NCBI RefSeq assembly: GCF_036345915.1
Contig: NZ_CP107785.1
Coordinates: 372,001-436,000, forward strand
From: Nocardia sp. NBC_00565
GTDB lineage: Bacteria > Actinomycetota > Actinomycetes > Mycobacteriales > Mycobacteriaceae
Length of the DNA stretch: 64,000 nucleotides
Direction of reading: 5' to 3'
Of this stretch, positions 8,612 to 16,909 are shown piece by piece (the first letter of the stretch is position 1; every line of letters starts with the position of its first letter). A program made the translations under genes and the position numbers. The notes below the pieces were generated by a model, which had not been told where the DNA came from, made no database searches, and worked only from the letters and a program-made list of their open reading frames with translations.

Positions 8612-8755
8612 TCTCTTGTCTCCGGTTGGTCGAATATCTCACTGCTGGTACATGTTTCGGTTTCGGGATCACTGTTCGTCGCAGACTCTGGACTCTGCGG
8701 TATCCCGATGCGGACAGGGGCCGCGTTTCGAACGCGTCGCCGAGGGGTTGTCCGA

Positions 8756-8986
8756 TTACTCGAGTCGGTCGCGCCAACTCGGATTGGTACGGATATGCCG
8801 TGAACCGCCGGCGTGTTCGTTGAGGTCGCGACTCAGCGCGGTGTCCCCAGGATGGCGCCGGCGCAGCAGGCTTCCTACGGTTCCGCCGAGGGCGCGGCGC
8901 CGGCCATGCGCCGATGGGCGGTTGAGTACCGCCATTGCGATAGCGCCGATGGCGATGCCGACGATAAGGGTGATGATGATGAGCAT
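8756..8986 (-). CDS. small single-pass membrane protein, unknown
   Basis: 76 residues. An N-terminal transmembrane helix (MLIIITLIVGIAIGAIAMAV) is followed by a short basic cytoplasmic tail rich in Arg. The start is chosen because GGAG sits 5 nt upstream of this ATG and the hydrophobic helix begins at once. It lies in a row of small leftward membrane-protein genes (8348-9537). No family recognised. Confidence 0.5.
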   Translation of the reverse strand: MLIIITLIVGIAIGAIAMAVLNRPSAHGRRRALGGTVGSLLRRRHPGDTALSRDLNEHAGGSRHIRTNPSWRDRLE

Positions 8987-9132
8987 GGCGGCTCCGTAGG
9001 TAGTGCTCGGGTTGTGCATCCGCGGTGAGGACTCGCTACGGGCTGGGTTGCCGCTTGGGGGAGTTGTTCACTGTGGGGTTCGGCCTCGGCGGGTTGCGGC
9101 GCAGTCGCTGTCGGCGGGCTGCGCCGGGCCGG

Positions 9133-9288
9133 TCAGTAGTAGTGGCGTCGGCCACCGATGGCGTGGCCGGTGCGGCCCGCGACCATCAGCACCAAACCGA
9201 TGACCAGCACGATGATTCCGACGGTGACCAGCAGGTGGATGCCGAGCAGGAATCCGGCGACGAGCAGGACTGCTCCGAGAACGATCAT
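9133..9288 (-). CDS. DUF6131-type small membrane protein
   Basis: 51 residues: MIVLGAVLLVAGFLLG, a second hydrophobic stretch (TVGIIVLVIGLVLMVAG), then a basic tail ending GGRRHYY. This two-helix hairpin with a C-terminal RRHYY is characteristic of DUF6131 proteins of actinobacteria, whose role is unknown. The frame stays open upstream to 9537, so a longer protein cannot be excluded. The 51-residue form matches the size I expect for the family. Confidence 0.65.
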   Translation of the reverse strand: MIVLGAVLLVAGFLLGIHLLVTVGIIVLVIGLVLMVAGRTGHAIGGRRHYY

Positions 9289-9537
9289 GACGGGATACCT
9301 GATTTCACAAATAGTTGAGATGTCATGCAATGCGGGTGCATCGGCCACAACGTCGGTGGTGCCGTGTGGCTGTAGTAGGTGGGGTTCGCGGCGGGCATTT
9401 GCCCCGCGGCGCGCTGTGCGGCGGGCGCCGGCCAACAGCATGCCCAGCCCCGCGATTCCGATGCCGACGACCACGATGATGACGATCCTCCAAGCCTTTG
9501 CTCGGATCTGTTGTTCCTCCCAGTACACGCCGCCCAT
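9289..9537 (-). other. in-frame upstream extension of the DUF6131 gene, possibly coding
   Basis: The frame remains open for 83 codons before the DUF6131 start and includes a hydrophobic stretch (IVIIVVVGIGIAGLGMLLAG) with GGAGG just before a potential GTG. Either the full protein has about 134 residues with three helices, or this is a leader without stop codons. The rest (residues ~40-83) looks unlike a conserved domain. Confidence 0.3.
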
Positions 9538-9553
9538 AGGCTAATGTCAACGA

Positions 9554-9579
9554 TGTAGGTCTACACTCTCTGTCTACAG
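9554..9579. promoter_or_regulatory. putative TetR-type operator in divergent promoter region
   Basis: Two adjacent small palindromes: TGTAG-GT-CTACA (9554-9565) and CTGT-CT-ACAG (9570-9579). They share the TCTACA half-site. They lie 30-55 nt upstream of the TetR-like gene and just upstream of the leftward small membrane genes. Similar TCTACA-based sites are typical for TetR-class repressors, so this looks like an old autoregulatory operator. Confidence 0.4.
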
Positions 9580-9609
9580 TGGTTCTTCCGGCGAAGGGAG
9601 CTTCCCGCG

Positions 9610-10305
9610 ATGACCGAACCCCCGATCAACCGCAACAATTCCGGTCCCGCTACCGACGGTCGCGGCCCTGCCACCGATGGTCGCGGTGAGGGGCCGATTA
9701 CGCGGGCGGCAGTGGTGATCTACCGGCACGTATCGAACAAGGCCGCGGTGCTCGACGGTGTCGCCGAGATGGTGTTCGCGCAACTGTCGGTCGATGCCGC
9801 CGATCCGGATTGGGCCACCCAGTTACGTGTGGTTGCCCGTGACTTCCGCCGGTTGGCGCTGGCGCATCCACGGGTGGTGCCGCTGCTGGTGACCCGGCCG
9901 TTGGCGACACCGCTCGGGCAACGTCCGACCGCCGTGCTGCGGCCGTTGGAGGACGTCCTCGCGCTACTGACCCGCGCCGGGTTCGGCGGCGCCGACGCTC
10001 TGCACATCTACCGGGCAGTGTTCGGATTCCTCTACGGCCACATCCTCAACGAGTTGCAAGAACTCGTGGAACGCCCCGAGGAAACCGACGAAGTGCTGCG
10101 GCTCGGGCTGCATCGGTTGCCGATCGCGCAGTCCCCACTGCTACGCGAACTGGCACCGGTCCTGGCCGCCTACGACGGCGCCGCCGAACTCGAACGCGGC
10201 CTAGACATCCTGCTCACCGGCTTGGCCACCACACTGACAGACCCCGGCGGCGACTCACCGGGTTCTGCACCAGATAACCGAACACAACCACACAATCGGA
10301 GCTGA
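9610..10305 (+). CDS. TetR-family regulator with a truncated DNA-binding domain
   Basis: 231 residues. The part from IYRHVSNKAAVLDGVAEMV onward is a regular TetR_C-type regulator: YRHVSNKAAVLDG is the end of the helix-turn-helix, followed by the long ligand-binding domain (RPLEDVLALLTRAGF, VFGFLYGHI). But only about 10 residues (GPITRAAVV) stand where some 45 residues of helices 1-3 should be. The missing stretch covers most of the helix-turn-helix, apparently through an in-frame deletion. The N-terminus instead has a short tandem repeat (GPATDGRGPATDGRG). GAAGGGAG precedes the ATG by 9 nt, so it may still be translated, but normal operator binding is unlikely. Confidence 0.7.
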   Translation: MTEPPINRNNSGPATDGRGPATDGRGEGPITRAAVVIYRHVSNKAAVLDGVAEMVFAQLSVDAADPDWATQLRVVARDFRRLALAHPRVVPLLVTRPLATPLGQRPTAVLRPLEDVLALLTRAGFGGADALHIYRAVFGFLYGHILNELQELVERPEETDEVLRLGLHRLPIAQSPLLRELAPVLAAYDGAAELERGLDILLTGLATTLTDPGGDSPGSAPDNRTQPHNRS

Positions 10306-10312
10306 ACCCACC

Positions 10313-10627
10313 GTGAATACCTATCTCGACTCTCCCGACCTGCCCTTCCGCCTGCAGTTCTCCGCCACTGAACCCGCGGCGGTGGCCACCGCCGCCCGCG
10401 CCTGGGTCTCACACGGGCAGATCTTCACTGTCGCCCTCACCAGCGAATCGGGTGCGGTCGAAAACCGGTATCTGCTGGTGAATTTCGGCGCCGTCTCCTG
10501 CCTGACCGTGCACGACCAGGACAAGCTCGACGACCCCGGCCAACGGCTCATCACCTACACCGCGTCGCTGACCGAGGGCGGTGACCTCGATATCGAAACC
10601 CGATCACTGTCCGCCCACGCCAGTTGA
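10313..10627 (+). CDS. hypothetical protein, unknown function
   Basis: 104 residues starting at a GTG 7 nt after the stop of the truncated TetR gene, so probably cotranscribed. The sequence looks globular, with alternating beta-like segments (FTVALTSESGAVENRYLLVNFGAV) and no membrane helix, cysteine pattern or known motif. I do not recognise the family. Confidence 0.5.
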   Translation: MNTYLDSPDLPFRLQFSATEPAAVATAARAWVSHGQIFTVALTSESGAVENRYLLVNFGAVSCLTVHDQDKLDDPGQRLITYTASLTEGGDLDIETRSLSAHAS

Positions 10628-10761
10628 GAGCAATCGAATCCCCGCTCCGCCAACCCAACTCGGTTCAGCGGCTGACCGCCACCGTCTGCGCCGACTCGGA
10701 TTCACGACGACGATGACACTGCCCGCGAAACATCAACACCAACCACGGAAACAGCATCCTC

Positions 10762-11589
10762 GTGAACATCATCGATGACCGCGCCGAAGAGGCTGCACCG
10801 GGATCGACAGCACCGGACCCGCCGCACCCCAGCACCGACCGATCTCGAACACACGAGGTCGCATGGATGGGGGCGCGACACCTGCGACACACCATCGCGG
10901 CAATTGCGTGGACGTTGGCGTTCGCATATCTGGTCGTCGAATTCGTGACCGCTATCGCCTGGAAATCGGACTACAGCTTCCGTCATGACACGATCAGCGA
11001 TCTCGGTATCACCACCTGCACACCAAATCTGTGCTCACCACTGCATCTGCTGATGAACGCGACATTCGTCGTGCTCGGCCTGCTCACAATCGTCGGCGCC
11101 ATCGGATTCCGCGACTACATTCCCCACGGACCCCGACAGTGGTCGATCGTCGCACTGGCTGTCATCATCGGCCTGAGCACCGCCGCGACCGGCGTGTTCC
11201 CCTCCAACGACGGAATCGTCGTGCACGGGCTCGCGGTGATGCCCGCGTTGGTGTCGCGGCACATCGTGCTGACCCTGCTGTCGATCTGGTTGTGGAAACA
11301 ACGCCGCCTCGCCGCGATCTGGTCCGGGGTCTGCGCATCGACCGGACTCACCGGCACAGTTCTGCTGACCATCGGCCTGCAGGTCGGAATCGCCGAACGA
11401 CTCGTCTTCTACCCGCTACCGACCTGGATGGCCATCACCGGCGCCGCCATCATGCTCAAACCCTTCTGGAACGCAGTACCGCGCCGGACGCGATCGCCGC
11501 TGGGCAACCAGGAACTCCGCGGCATCGCTTTCGGTAGCAATTGGGCGACTCAGACCGCTCAGTCCGATGATCATCGGGGATTACGGTGA
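10762..11589 (+). CDS. DUF998-type membrane protein
   Basis: 275 residues with about six hydrophobic helices (IAAIAWTLAFAYLVVEFV, MNATFVVLGLLTIVGAIGF, IVALAVIIGLSTAATGVF, IVLTLLSIWLW, TGTVLLTIGLQVGI, WMAITGAAIML). The segment HDTISDLG after the first helix and FPSNDGIVVHG in the middle are the recurring DUF998 features. The function of this family is not known. It begins at a GTG and has an acidic, Pro-rich N-terminal tail. The C-terminal ~30 residues are polar. Confidence 0.75.
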   Translation: MNIIDDRAEEAAPGSTAPDPPHPSTDRSRTHEVAWMGARHLRHTIAAIAWTLAFAYLVVEFVTAIAWKSDYSFRHDTISDLGITTCTPNLCSPLHLLMNATFVVLGLLTIVGAIGFRDYIPHGPRQWSIVALAVIIGLSTAATGVFPSNDGIVVHGLAVMPALVSRHIVLTLLSIWLWKQRRLAAIWSGVCASTGLTGTVLLTIGLQVGIAERLVFYPLPTWMAITGAAIMLKPFWNAVPRRTRSPLGNQELRGIAFGSNWATQTAQSDDHRGLR

Positions 11590-11680
11590 GTATCGCGGTA
11601 AAGGCGGAGCAGGTAACGGCGGCGGAGTCGACTATGAACACATCCCGCCTCCGTCCGAGTAACAGTTGCCACCTACTGGA

Positions 11681-12043
11681 ATGGATACGCACATGCAGAT
11701 TCAGATCAATACCGACAGCAACATCGACAGCGGCGAAAAGCTGATCCGGCACGTCGAGGAGGAGATCGCTTCGACGCTCGAGCACTTCAGCGACCAGATC
11801 ACCAGCGTCGAAGCCCATCTCAGTGACCAGAACGCGGGCAAAGGCGGACCGGACGACAAGCGATGCGTGCTGGAGGCTCGTCCAACCGGTCAGCATCCGG
11901 TCGCGGTGACCCACAATGCGGCGACGATCGATGACGCCTGCCGGGGCGCGGCCGAGAGCATGGCACGTCTGCTCGCCAGCCGGTTCGGCCGACTGCACGA
12001 GACAAAGGGTGGCGACTCCATCAGGCACCCGCACACGAACTGA
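11681..12043 (+). CDS. HPF/RaiA-like ribosome-associated protein
   Basis: 120 residues resembling the N-terminal domain of hibernation-promoting factor/YfiA: MQIQINTDSNI, then a long helix (LIRHVEEEIASTLEHFSDQI), a beta strand (SVEAHLSDQN), CVLEARPTGQHPVAVTH, and a second helix (IDDACRGAAESMARLLASR). It lacks the C-terminal dimerisation domain of long HPF. Such single-domain forms often bind 30S subunits or act as stress proteins. Two Met codons (11681 and 11693) are possible starts; neither has a strong ribosome binding site. Confidence 0.7.
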   Translation: MDTHMQIQINTDSNIDSGEKLIRHVEEEIASTLEHFSDQITSVEAHLSDQNAGKGGPDDKRCVLEARPTGQHPVAVTHNAATIDDACRGAAESMARLLASRFGRLHETKGGDSIRHPHTN

Positions 12044-12133
12044 GTCAGATCGGCAGGCCAGCACCGGGTTATTCGGTATTCGGGCCCGGATGTTCCCTCG
12101 CAGAGGCGAGAAGAGCGGGGCGAAGTCGGCGGC

Positions 12134-13678
12134 CTATCGCGTCGGGTAAAGGGCGCGCAATTGGTGTTTGTAGATCTTGCCCGAGTCGTCGCGTGGTAGC
12201 TGGGCGACGATTCGTATGACGGTTGGGATTTTGTAGTCGGCCAGTTGGCCGTTCAGGCCGGAGCGGATGTTCTGGTCGGTGAGGTGTGCGCTGGGGCGAG
12301 CGACGATGTGGGCGGCTACGGCTTCGCCGAGATCGGTGGGGTCGGGGATGCCGAATACCGCGACATCTTCTACGCCGGGGATGGCGGCTATCGCGGCTTC
12401 GATTTCGGCGGGGTAGATATTTACACCGCCCTTGATGATTACGTCGCTGATGCGGCCGGTCAGATAGAGGTAGCCGTCATTGTCGAGGTAGCCGAGGTCG
12501 CCGACGGTGATCATGTCCTGGACCGGGCTCGGCTCGGCTGTGTGGTTGAGGTAGCGGAAGTGGGGCCAGTAGTCGGCGCCGCGGATGAATACCCGACCGA
12601 TCTGTCCCGGCGGCAGGGCTGTGCCGTCCTCGGCGAGGATGGTGACCGCCGAGCCGTCAACCGGTAGCCCGACGCTGCCGGGGTGGTTCGTCCATTCGGC
12701 GGCGCTGATCCAGGTGATCGCACCGGCCTCGCTGCAGCCGTAGAACTCCCAGAGCGCATCGCCGAACCAGTCGATGGCGGCGCGCTTCACCGCGGGTGGG
12801 CAGGGTGCTGCGGAGTGGATGAGATGGGTCAGGCTGGAGGTGTCGTAGCGGGCCCGGATCTCCGGTGGCAGGGACACCAGCCTGGACAGCATGGTGGGTA
12901 CGACCTTGGCCTGCTGGATGCGGTGTCCATGCACGTGGTGCAGGAATCGTTCGGCGTTCCACCGCGGCATGATCGTGATGTTGGTGCCCATGCGCAGCGC
13001 GAGCGTCGCGACCGCGTTCGGGCTGGTGTGATACAGCGGACCGGTGACCAGCATCTGGCCGCCCGAGGACAAGCCCATTCGTTGGGCCGTGGCACCGGCG
13101 ATCGACAGCAGCTGGTGTGGTGTCATACGTTGGCGTAGAACGCCTTTCGGCCTTCCCGTGGTGCCCGAGGTGTAGACCAGGCCCATGGAATCGGCGATGG
13201 CGCCGTCGATGTGTCCGAGGGGCTGAGATCGGTCGTCGATCCAGTCCTCGAACAGCGGATGGCGGCCCGTTGCCGCTACCAGTCCAGGATCGAGACCGGC
13301 CTCATGCAACAGCTCTTCCGGCATAGCGACCTCGACCACGATCGGATCCGTCGCGGCCGACTCGATGGCCTTCTCGACTACCGGGATGAACTCGGTGTGT
13401 GCGATGACGATGCCGACGTTGGCGTCGGCGAGCACATGCGCGACTTCTGGGGCCTGCCAGCGAGTGTTGATGGGAACGGGATTGCCGCCGCACGCCGCCG
13501 TGGCGAGCGAGGCCTCGAGGAATTCGATGTCGTTGCGCGCCATGATGGCCACCCGGCTGCCGGATCCGACTCCGGCACCTGCCAATGCGGCCGCGAGTTG
13601 CCCGGCCCGCCGATGCGAATCCGATTGGAGCCGAACACGGGTGCCGCAGGTGATGGTTGGCACGCTGGTGTCGCTCAT
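12134..13678 (-). CDS. fatty-acid/aryl acyl-CoA ligase (AMP-binding, FadD-like)
   Basis: 514-residue ANL-superfamily ligase that would make an acyl-CoA from a carboxylic acid, ATP and CoA. Motifs: P-loop VYTSGTTGRPKGV, A5-like FYGCSEAG, VGDLGYLDNDGYLYLTGR, IIKGGVNIYPAEIEAAI, and the C-terminal DSGKIYK lysine. The start (MSDTSVP) is preferred because upstream in-frame residues overlap the next gene's leader and look unrelated. It is convergent with the HPF-like gene and divergent from the ABC lipoprotein operon. It has no close genomic partner indicating a substrate. Confidence 0.85.
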   Translation of the reverse strand: MSDTSVPTITCGTRVRLQSDSHRRAGQLAAALAGAGVGSGSRVAIMARNDIEFLEASLATAACGGNPVPINTRWQAPEVAHVLADANVGIVIAHTEFIPVVEKAIESAATDPIVVEVAMPEELLHEAGLDPGLVAATGRHPLFEDWIDDRSQPLGHIDGAIADSMGLVYTSGTTGRPKGVLRQRMTPHQLLSIAGATAQRMGLSSGGQMLVTGPLYHTSPNAVATLALRMGTNITIMPRWNAERFLHHVHGHRIQQAKVVPTMLSRLVSLPPEIRARYDTSSLTHLIHSAAPCPPAVKRAAIDWFGDALWEFYGCSEAGAITWISAAEWTNHPGSVGLPVDGSAVTILAEDGTALPPGQIGRVFIRGADYWPHFRYLNHTAEPSPVQDMITVGDLGYLDNDGYLYLTGRISDVIIKGGVNIYPAEIEAAIAAIPGVEDVAVFGIPDPTDLGEAVAAHIVARPSAHLTDQNIRSGLNGQLADYKIPTVIRIVAQLPRDDSGKIYKHQLRALYPTR

Positions 13679-13793
13679 AGTCGGCAGTGTGCCATGCGCG
13701 CCGATCGGGTTCTGGTGGCAACGGGTTTCGGCCCATTCGGGCGGGGTTGGTGGAATAATCGGCCGGACTGCCAGGAAGGGTTGTCGGGGGAGC

Positions 13794-15083
13794 ATGGGGA
13801 CCAGGAGAGCACTGCTGCAAGCGGGGTTGGTTCTGCCGCTGGCTGCTTGTGCGCCGCAATTGCTGTGGGGGGATTCGGGGCGGGTTCGGATCGGGGTGTC
13901 GTGGAGCGGTGCGGAGTTGGCGGCATTTCGGGCGGTGCTGGCGCGGTTGGCCATTGCGGAATCGGTGGATGTGATTCCGATGGGCGACGATGTCGGGACC
14001 GCGTTCACCGCGGGCGGTAAATCGGCGCCGGATATCGTCATGCTGCCGCAGGCGGGACAGGTCCGTGATCTCGTCGATGACGATCGACTGCGACCGATCG
14101 CCGATGGGCTGTGGACCGACGATGCCGGGTTGCGCTATTCGGAGCCGTGGCGACAGTTGTTGCACCAGAAGGGAAAACCGTACGGGGTGCCGTTCAAAGC
14201 GGCGGATAAATCGCTGGTCTGGTACGACCGGCAGGCGATCGAGCGCTATCGCCTCGGCGACCCGGCCAATTGGACGATCCCTGATTGGATTGATCGGATG
14301 GAGGTGCTCGCCGGTACGCCGATCCGGCTGCTCGCCCTCGCGGCCGGGGACGGGTGGGTGTTGACCGACTTCTTCGAGAATGTGCTGCGCGCCGAATCAC
14401 CGCGCACTTACGACGATTTGGCGGTTGGGCAGGACAACCGAACCTGGGACCGTCCGGCCGTGCGTGCCGCGTTCGGACATCTCGCGCGGTTGTGGGGACA
14501 GCGGCACGCCTTCGCAGGTGGTGTCGCAGTAGCCTTGACCAGGCAGTTTCCGGACGCGATCCGGGATGTGTTCGAGCACGGGCGCGCCGCCATGGTGATC
14601 GCCCCCGATTTCGCCGAACCCATTGTGCGCGCGAGTCTTCGGGCCGCCGGGCGGCAGGAGGACGCGGTCGGTATCGCGCAGTTCCCGACCGTCGGCCTCG
14701 GCGGGGAGCGCCCGCGAATTGTCGGCGGTGATGTCGTGGTGGTGACCAAATACGCCGAACAGCGCGCCGACGAGGTGGTCGCGGCGCTGGCCGCACCCGA
14801 GGCGCCCCTGCCCTGGATCGAGGGCGACGGCGGCTTCATCGGCCCGAATCTTCGGACCTCCGCGCGGTATTCGACGTTGATCGAGCCGATCGCGCGATCG
14901 CAGACCTCGTGGAGTGCCTTCGACCTCTCCGATCAGCTCGGGGCCGTCGGCGCCCGAAATGGGCTGTGGCGCATCCTGACTGCCTTCCTCACTACGATCG
15001 GTGACGGGATGAACGCACATCCGGAGCGCGCGATCGATACCGCGATCACCGCACTCGATACCTTCGAGCGGGGCCGCCGATGA
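13794..15083 (+). CDS. ABC-type solute-binding lipoprotein (family 1 sugar-binding-like)
   Basis: 429 residues. The N-terminus RRALLQAGLVLPLAACAPQ has a lipobox ending at C19, so the mature protein should be anchored outside the membrane. The body looks like an extracellular sugar-type binding protein (GKPYGVPFKAADKSLVWYDRQAIERY, GGDVVVVT). GGGGGAG precedes the ATG. Its stop overlaps the start of the fused permease by 4 nt (ATGA), making one operon with the TPR protein. No ATPase gene is present, so uptake would depend on a shared ATPase, or the set has another role. Confidence 0.8.
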   Translation: MGTRRALLQAGLVLPLAACAPQLLWGDSGRVRIGVSWSGAELAAFRAVLARLAIAESVDVIPMGDDVGTAFTAGGKSAPDIVMLPQAGQVRDLVDDDRLRPIADGLWTDDAGLRYSEPWRQLLHQKGKPYGVPFKAADKSLVWYDRQAIERYRLGDPANWTIPDWIDRMEVLAGTPIRLLALAAGDGWVLTDFFENVLRAESPRTYDDLAVGQDNRTWDRPAVRAAFGHLARLWGQRHAFAGGVAVALTRQFPDAIRDVFEHGRAAMVIAPDFAEPIVRASLRAAGRQEDAVGIAQFPTVGLGGERPRIVGGDVVVVTKYAEQRADEVVAALAAPEAPLPWIEGDGGFIGPNLRTSARYSTLIEPIARSQTSWSAFDLSDQLGAVGARNGLWRILTAFLTTIGDGMNAHPERAIDTAITALDTFERGRR

Positions 15084-16909
15084 CGGGTGTCGCCGATTTC
15101 CGGGCCAATGGCCTGCGCCTCGAGCTCGCGACCAGACGGATGCGCGGTCCGCTCGTGCCCGGTGGCCGCCCGCGCCGCTGGCTCGGCCGGGCGGGTCTGC
15201 TCGCGGTCGGGCTGATCGTGCTGCTGCTGGTGGCTCCGACGGTGTGGACGCTGGCGATCGCGGTGCATACGCGTCCGCGAATCGCGGTGTCCTGCACAGT
15301 TGTTGCCGGTGCGGCCGTCGCGTTCACGCTGATTTCCCGGCGTCGGCGGCCCGGCCGCGTCCGCCTCGTGCTGCGGTCGATATTCGCTGGGATCGCCGCA
15401 CTCGGACTGTGGTTTCTCGGCGCCGCGCTGACCGGTGACGGGGTGTGGGCGTACCTGCGCACGCTGCTCTGGGTTGTCTTCGGATTGACGCTGCTGCTCG
15501 CCGCGCTGGTGATCGCGTGGTGGTCGCGCAATGCGCGCTGGCTCTCGGCGCCGCTGATCATTCCCTTCGGCATCTCGGCATTTGTCTCGGGCGTCGCTTT
15601 CCGGTTGATCTTCGAAAATCTCGCCGACCGGTTCGGCATCGATACCGTTGGCTGGTACCGGGTTTGGTACGCGGTGATGCTCGGTTCGGCATTCCTGTGG
15701 ACCTGGCTCGGCTTCCTCACCGGACTGTTCCGCGCCGATATCCGCGCCATCGAGGCCGATCCGGTGCGGTCGGGTTATCTGCACGGCGAGCGGAAGCGGC
15801 TGCCGGTGGCGCGGCTGCTGGAACTCGTGCGTCCGGTATTGCTGATCCTCGGCCTGGTGGTCGGCGTCGCGGCGGCGAGGGTCTTCGATGTGGTGTTGAT
15901 CGGGGTGCCGGGCTCGATGCAATATCAGGTCGACAGCGCGACAGTGCAGTGGTGGCGGCTGGCCACCGATCCCGATCCCGATCTCGGCGCCGGTGTGGCG
16001 GCCGCGTACGCCCTGCCGCTGGCGGTGCTGGTCGGTTTCGTGGCCTGGCTGCTGCAGACCGGCGTGCGCAGGCATCAGGTCGGGTGGTCGGCGTCGGCGA
16101 TACCGACCCGGGTAGACCACGCCAGGCCGCGGATCGGTCCGGTCCGCGCGACGGGTATCGCACTGGTGTCGGTGTTCGCGTTGATTCCGATCCTGGTGCT
16201 GATCGCCGTCTGTCTGGACAGTCCTACCGGATCCGGCCTATCCGCGATTACCGGCATGTGGCATGACCAGGTGTTTCAACATGCTTGGCAGACAACGTTC
16301 CTGGTCGCCGGCCTGGCCACGATCGTCGTGGTGGCCGCGGCGCTGCCGGTTGCCCATCGACTGGCCTCGATCCGCCCGGATCGAATGGTGGCGCGGATCG
16401 CGGTGGTGTCATTGGTCGTCTTATCGGTGCTGCCCGCACAGAGCTATCTGGGTTCGCTCGACGCTTTCATCGATGCGTTCGGCCTGTCCGGGACCAGAAT
16501 TCCGTTGATCTTCGTACACGCGGCCGCCGGATTGCCCATCGCGATCCTGATTCTGCGCGGTGCGATGCTGGCCCCGCCGAATAGTCCGGCTGCCGACGTA
16601 CTGCACGGACTGGCGAGTCCGGGCACCATCATGCGGCGGCTACTGGAATCGGCGGGCCCGGCCGTGGTCGCGGTGGCGGTGCTGGAATTCATCCAGGTGT
16701 GGAACGACTTCTTCATCGGGCTGATGATGAACGGCGCGGGTGCGAGCCCGTGGTCGCTGCTGTTGTGGGGCGAGGCACGGCAATTCAATGAGAATGCCGC
16801 GCGGTTGGCGGCGGGATCGCTGCTGTCGGCGGTGCTGCCGGTCCTGCTGTTGCTCGCGACGTGGCGGCGCTGGTTGGTGCCGGGACTGACCGGAAGAGCA
16901 TTGCGATGA
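15080..16909 (+). CDS. double ABC permease: two MalF/MalG-like halves fused in one polypeptide
   Basis: 609 residues. Residues ~35-330 and ~350-605 each look like a binding-protein-dependent permease with about six helices, so MalF-like and MalG-like subunits are fused. The cytoplasmic EAA loops, which dock on the ATPase, are recognisable by place but poor in sequence: around EADPVRSGYLHGERKRLPVAR in the first half and PAADVLHGLASPGTIMRRLL in the second; neither has the usual EAA---G nine residues before a Pro. Overlaps are 4 nt at both ends (ATGA with the lipoprotein and with the TPR gene). No ATPase lies in this operon. Confidence 0.75.
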   Translation: MTGVADFRANGLRLELATRRMRGPLVPGGRPRRWLGRAGLLAVGLIVLLLVAPTVWTLAIAVHTRPRIAVSCTVVAGAAVAFTLISRRRRPGRVRLVLRSIFAGIAALGLWFLGAALTGDGVWAYLRTLLWVVFGLTLLLAALVIAWWSRNARWLSAPLIIPFGISAFVSGVAFRLIFENLADRFGIDTVGWYRVWYAVMLGSAFLWTWLGFLTGLFRADIRAIEADPVRSGYLHGERKRLPVARLLELVRPVLLILGLVVGVAAARVFDVVLIGVPGSMQYQVDSATVQWWRLATDPDPDLGAGVAAAYALPLAVLVGFVAWLLQTGVRRHQVGWSASAIPTRVDHARPRIGPVRATGIALVSVFALIPILVLIAVCLDSPTGSGLSAITGMWHDQVFQHAWQTTFLVAGLATIVVVAAALPVAHRLASIRPDRMVARIAVVSLVVLSVLPAQSYLGSLDAFIDAFGLSGTRIPLIFVHAAAGLPIAILILRGAMLAPPNSPAADVLHGLASPGTIMRRLLESAGPAVVAVAVLEFIQVWNDFFIGLMMNGAGASPWSLLLWGEARQFNENAARLAAGSLLSAVLPVLLLLATWRRWLVPGLTGRALR

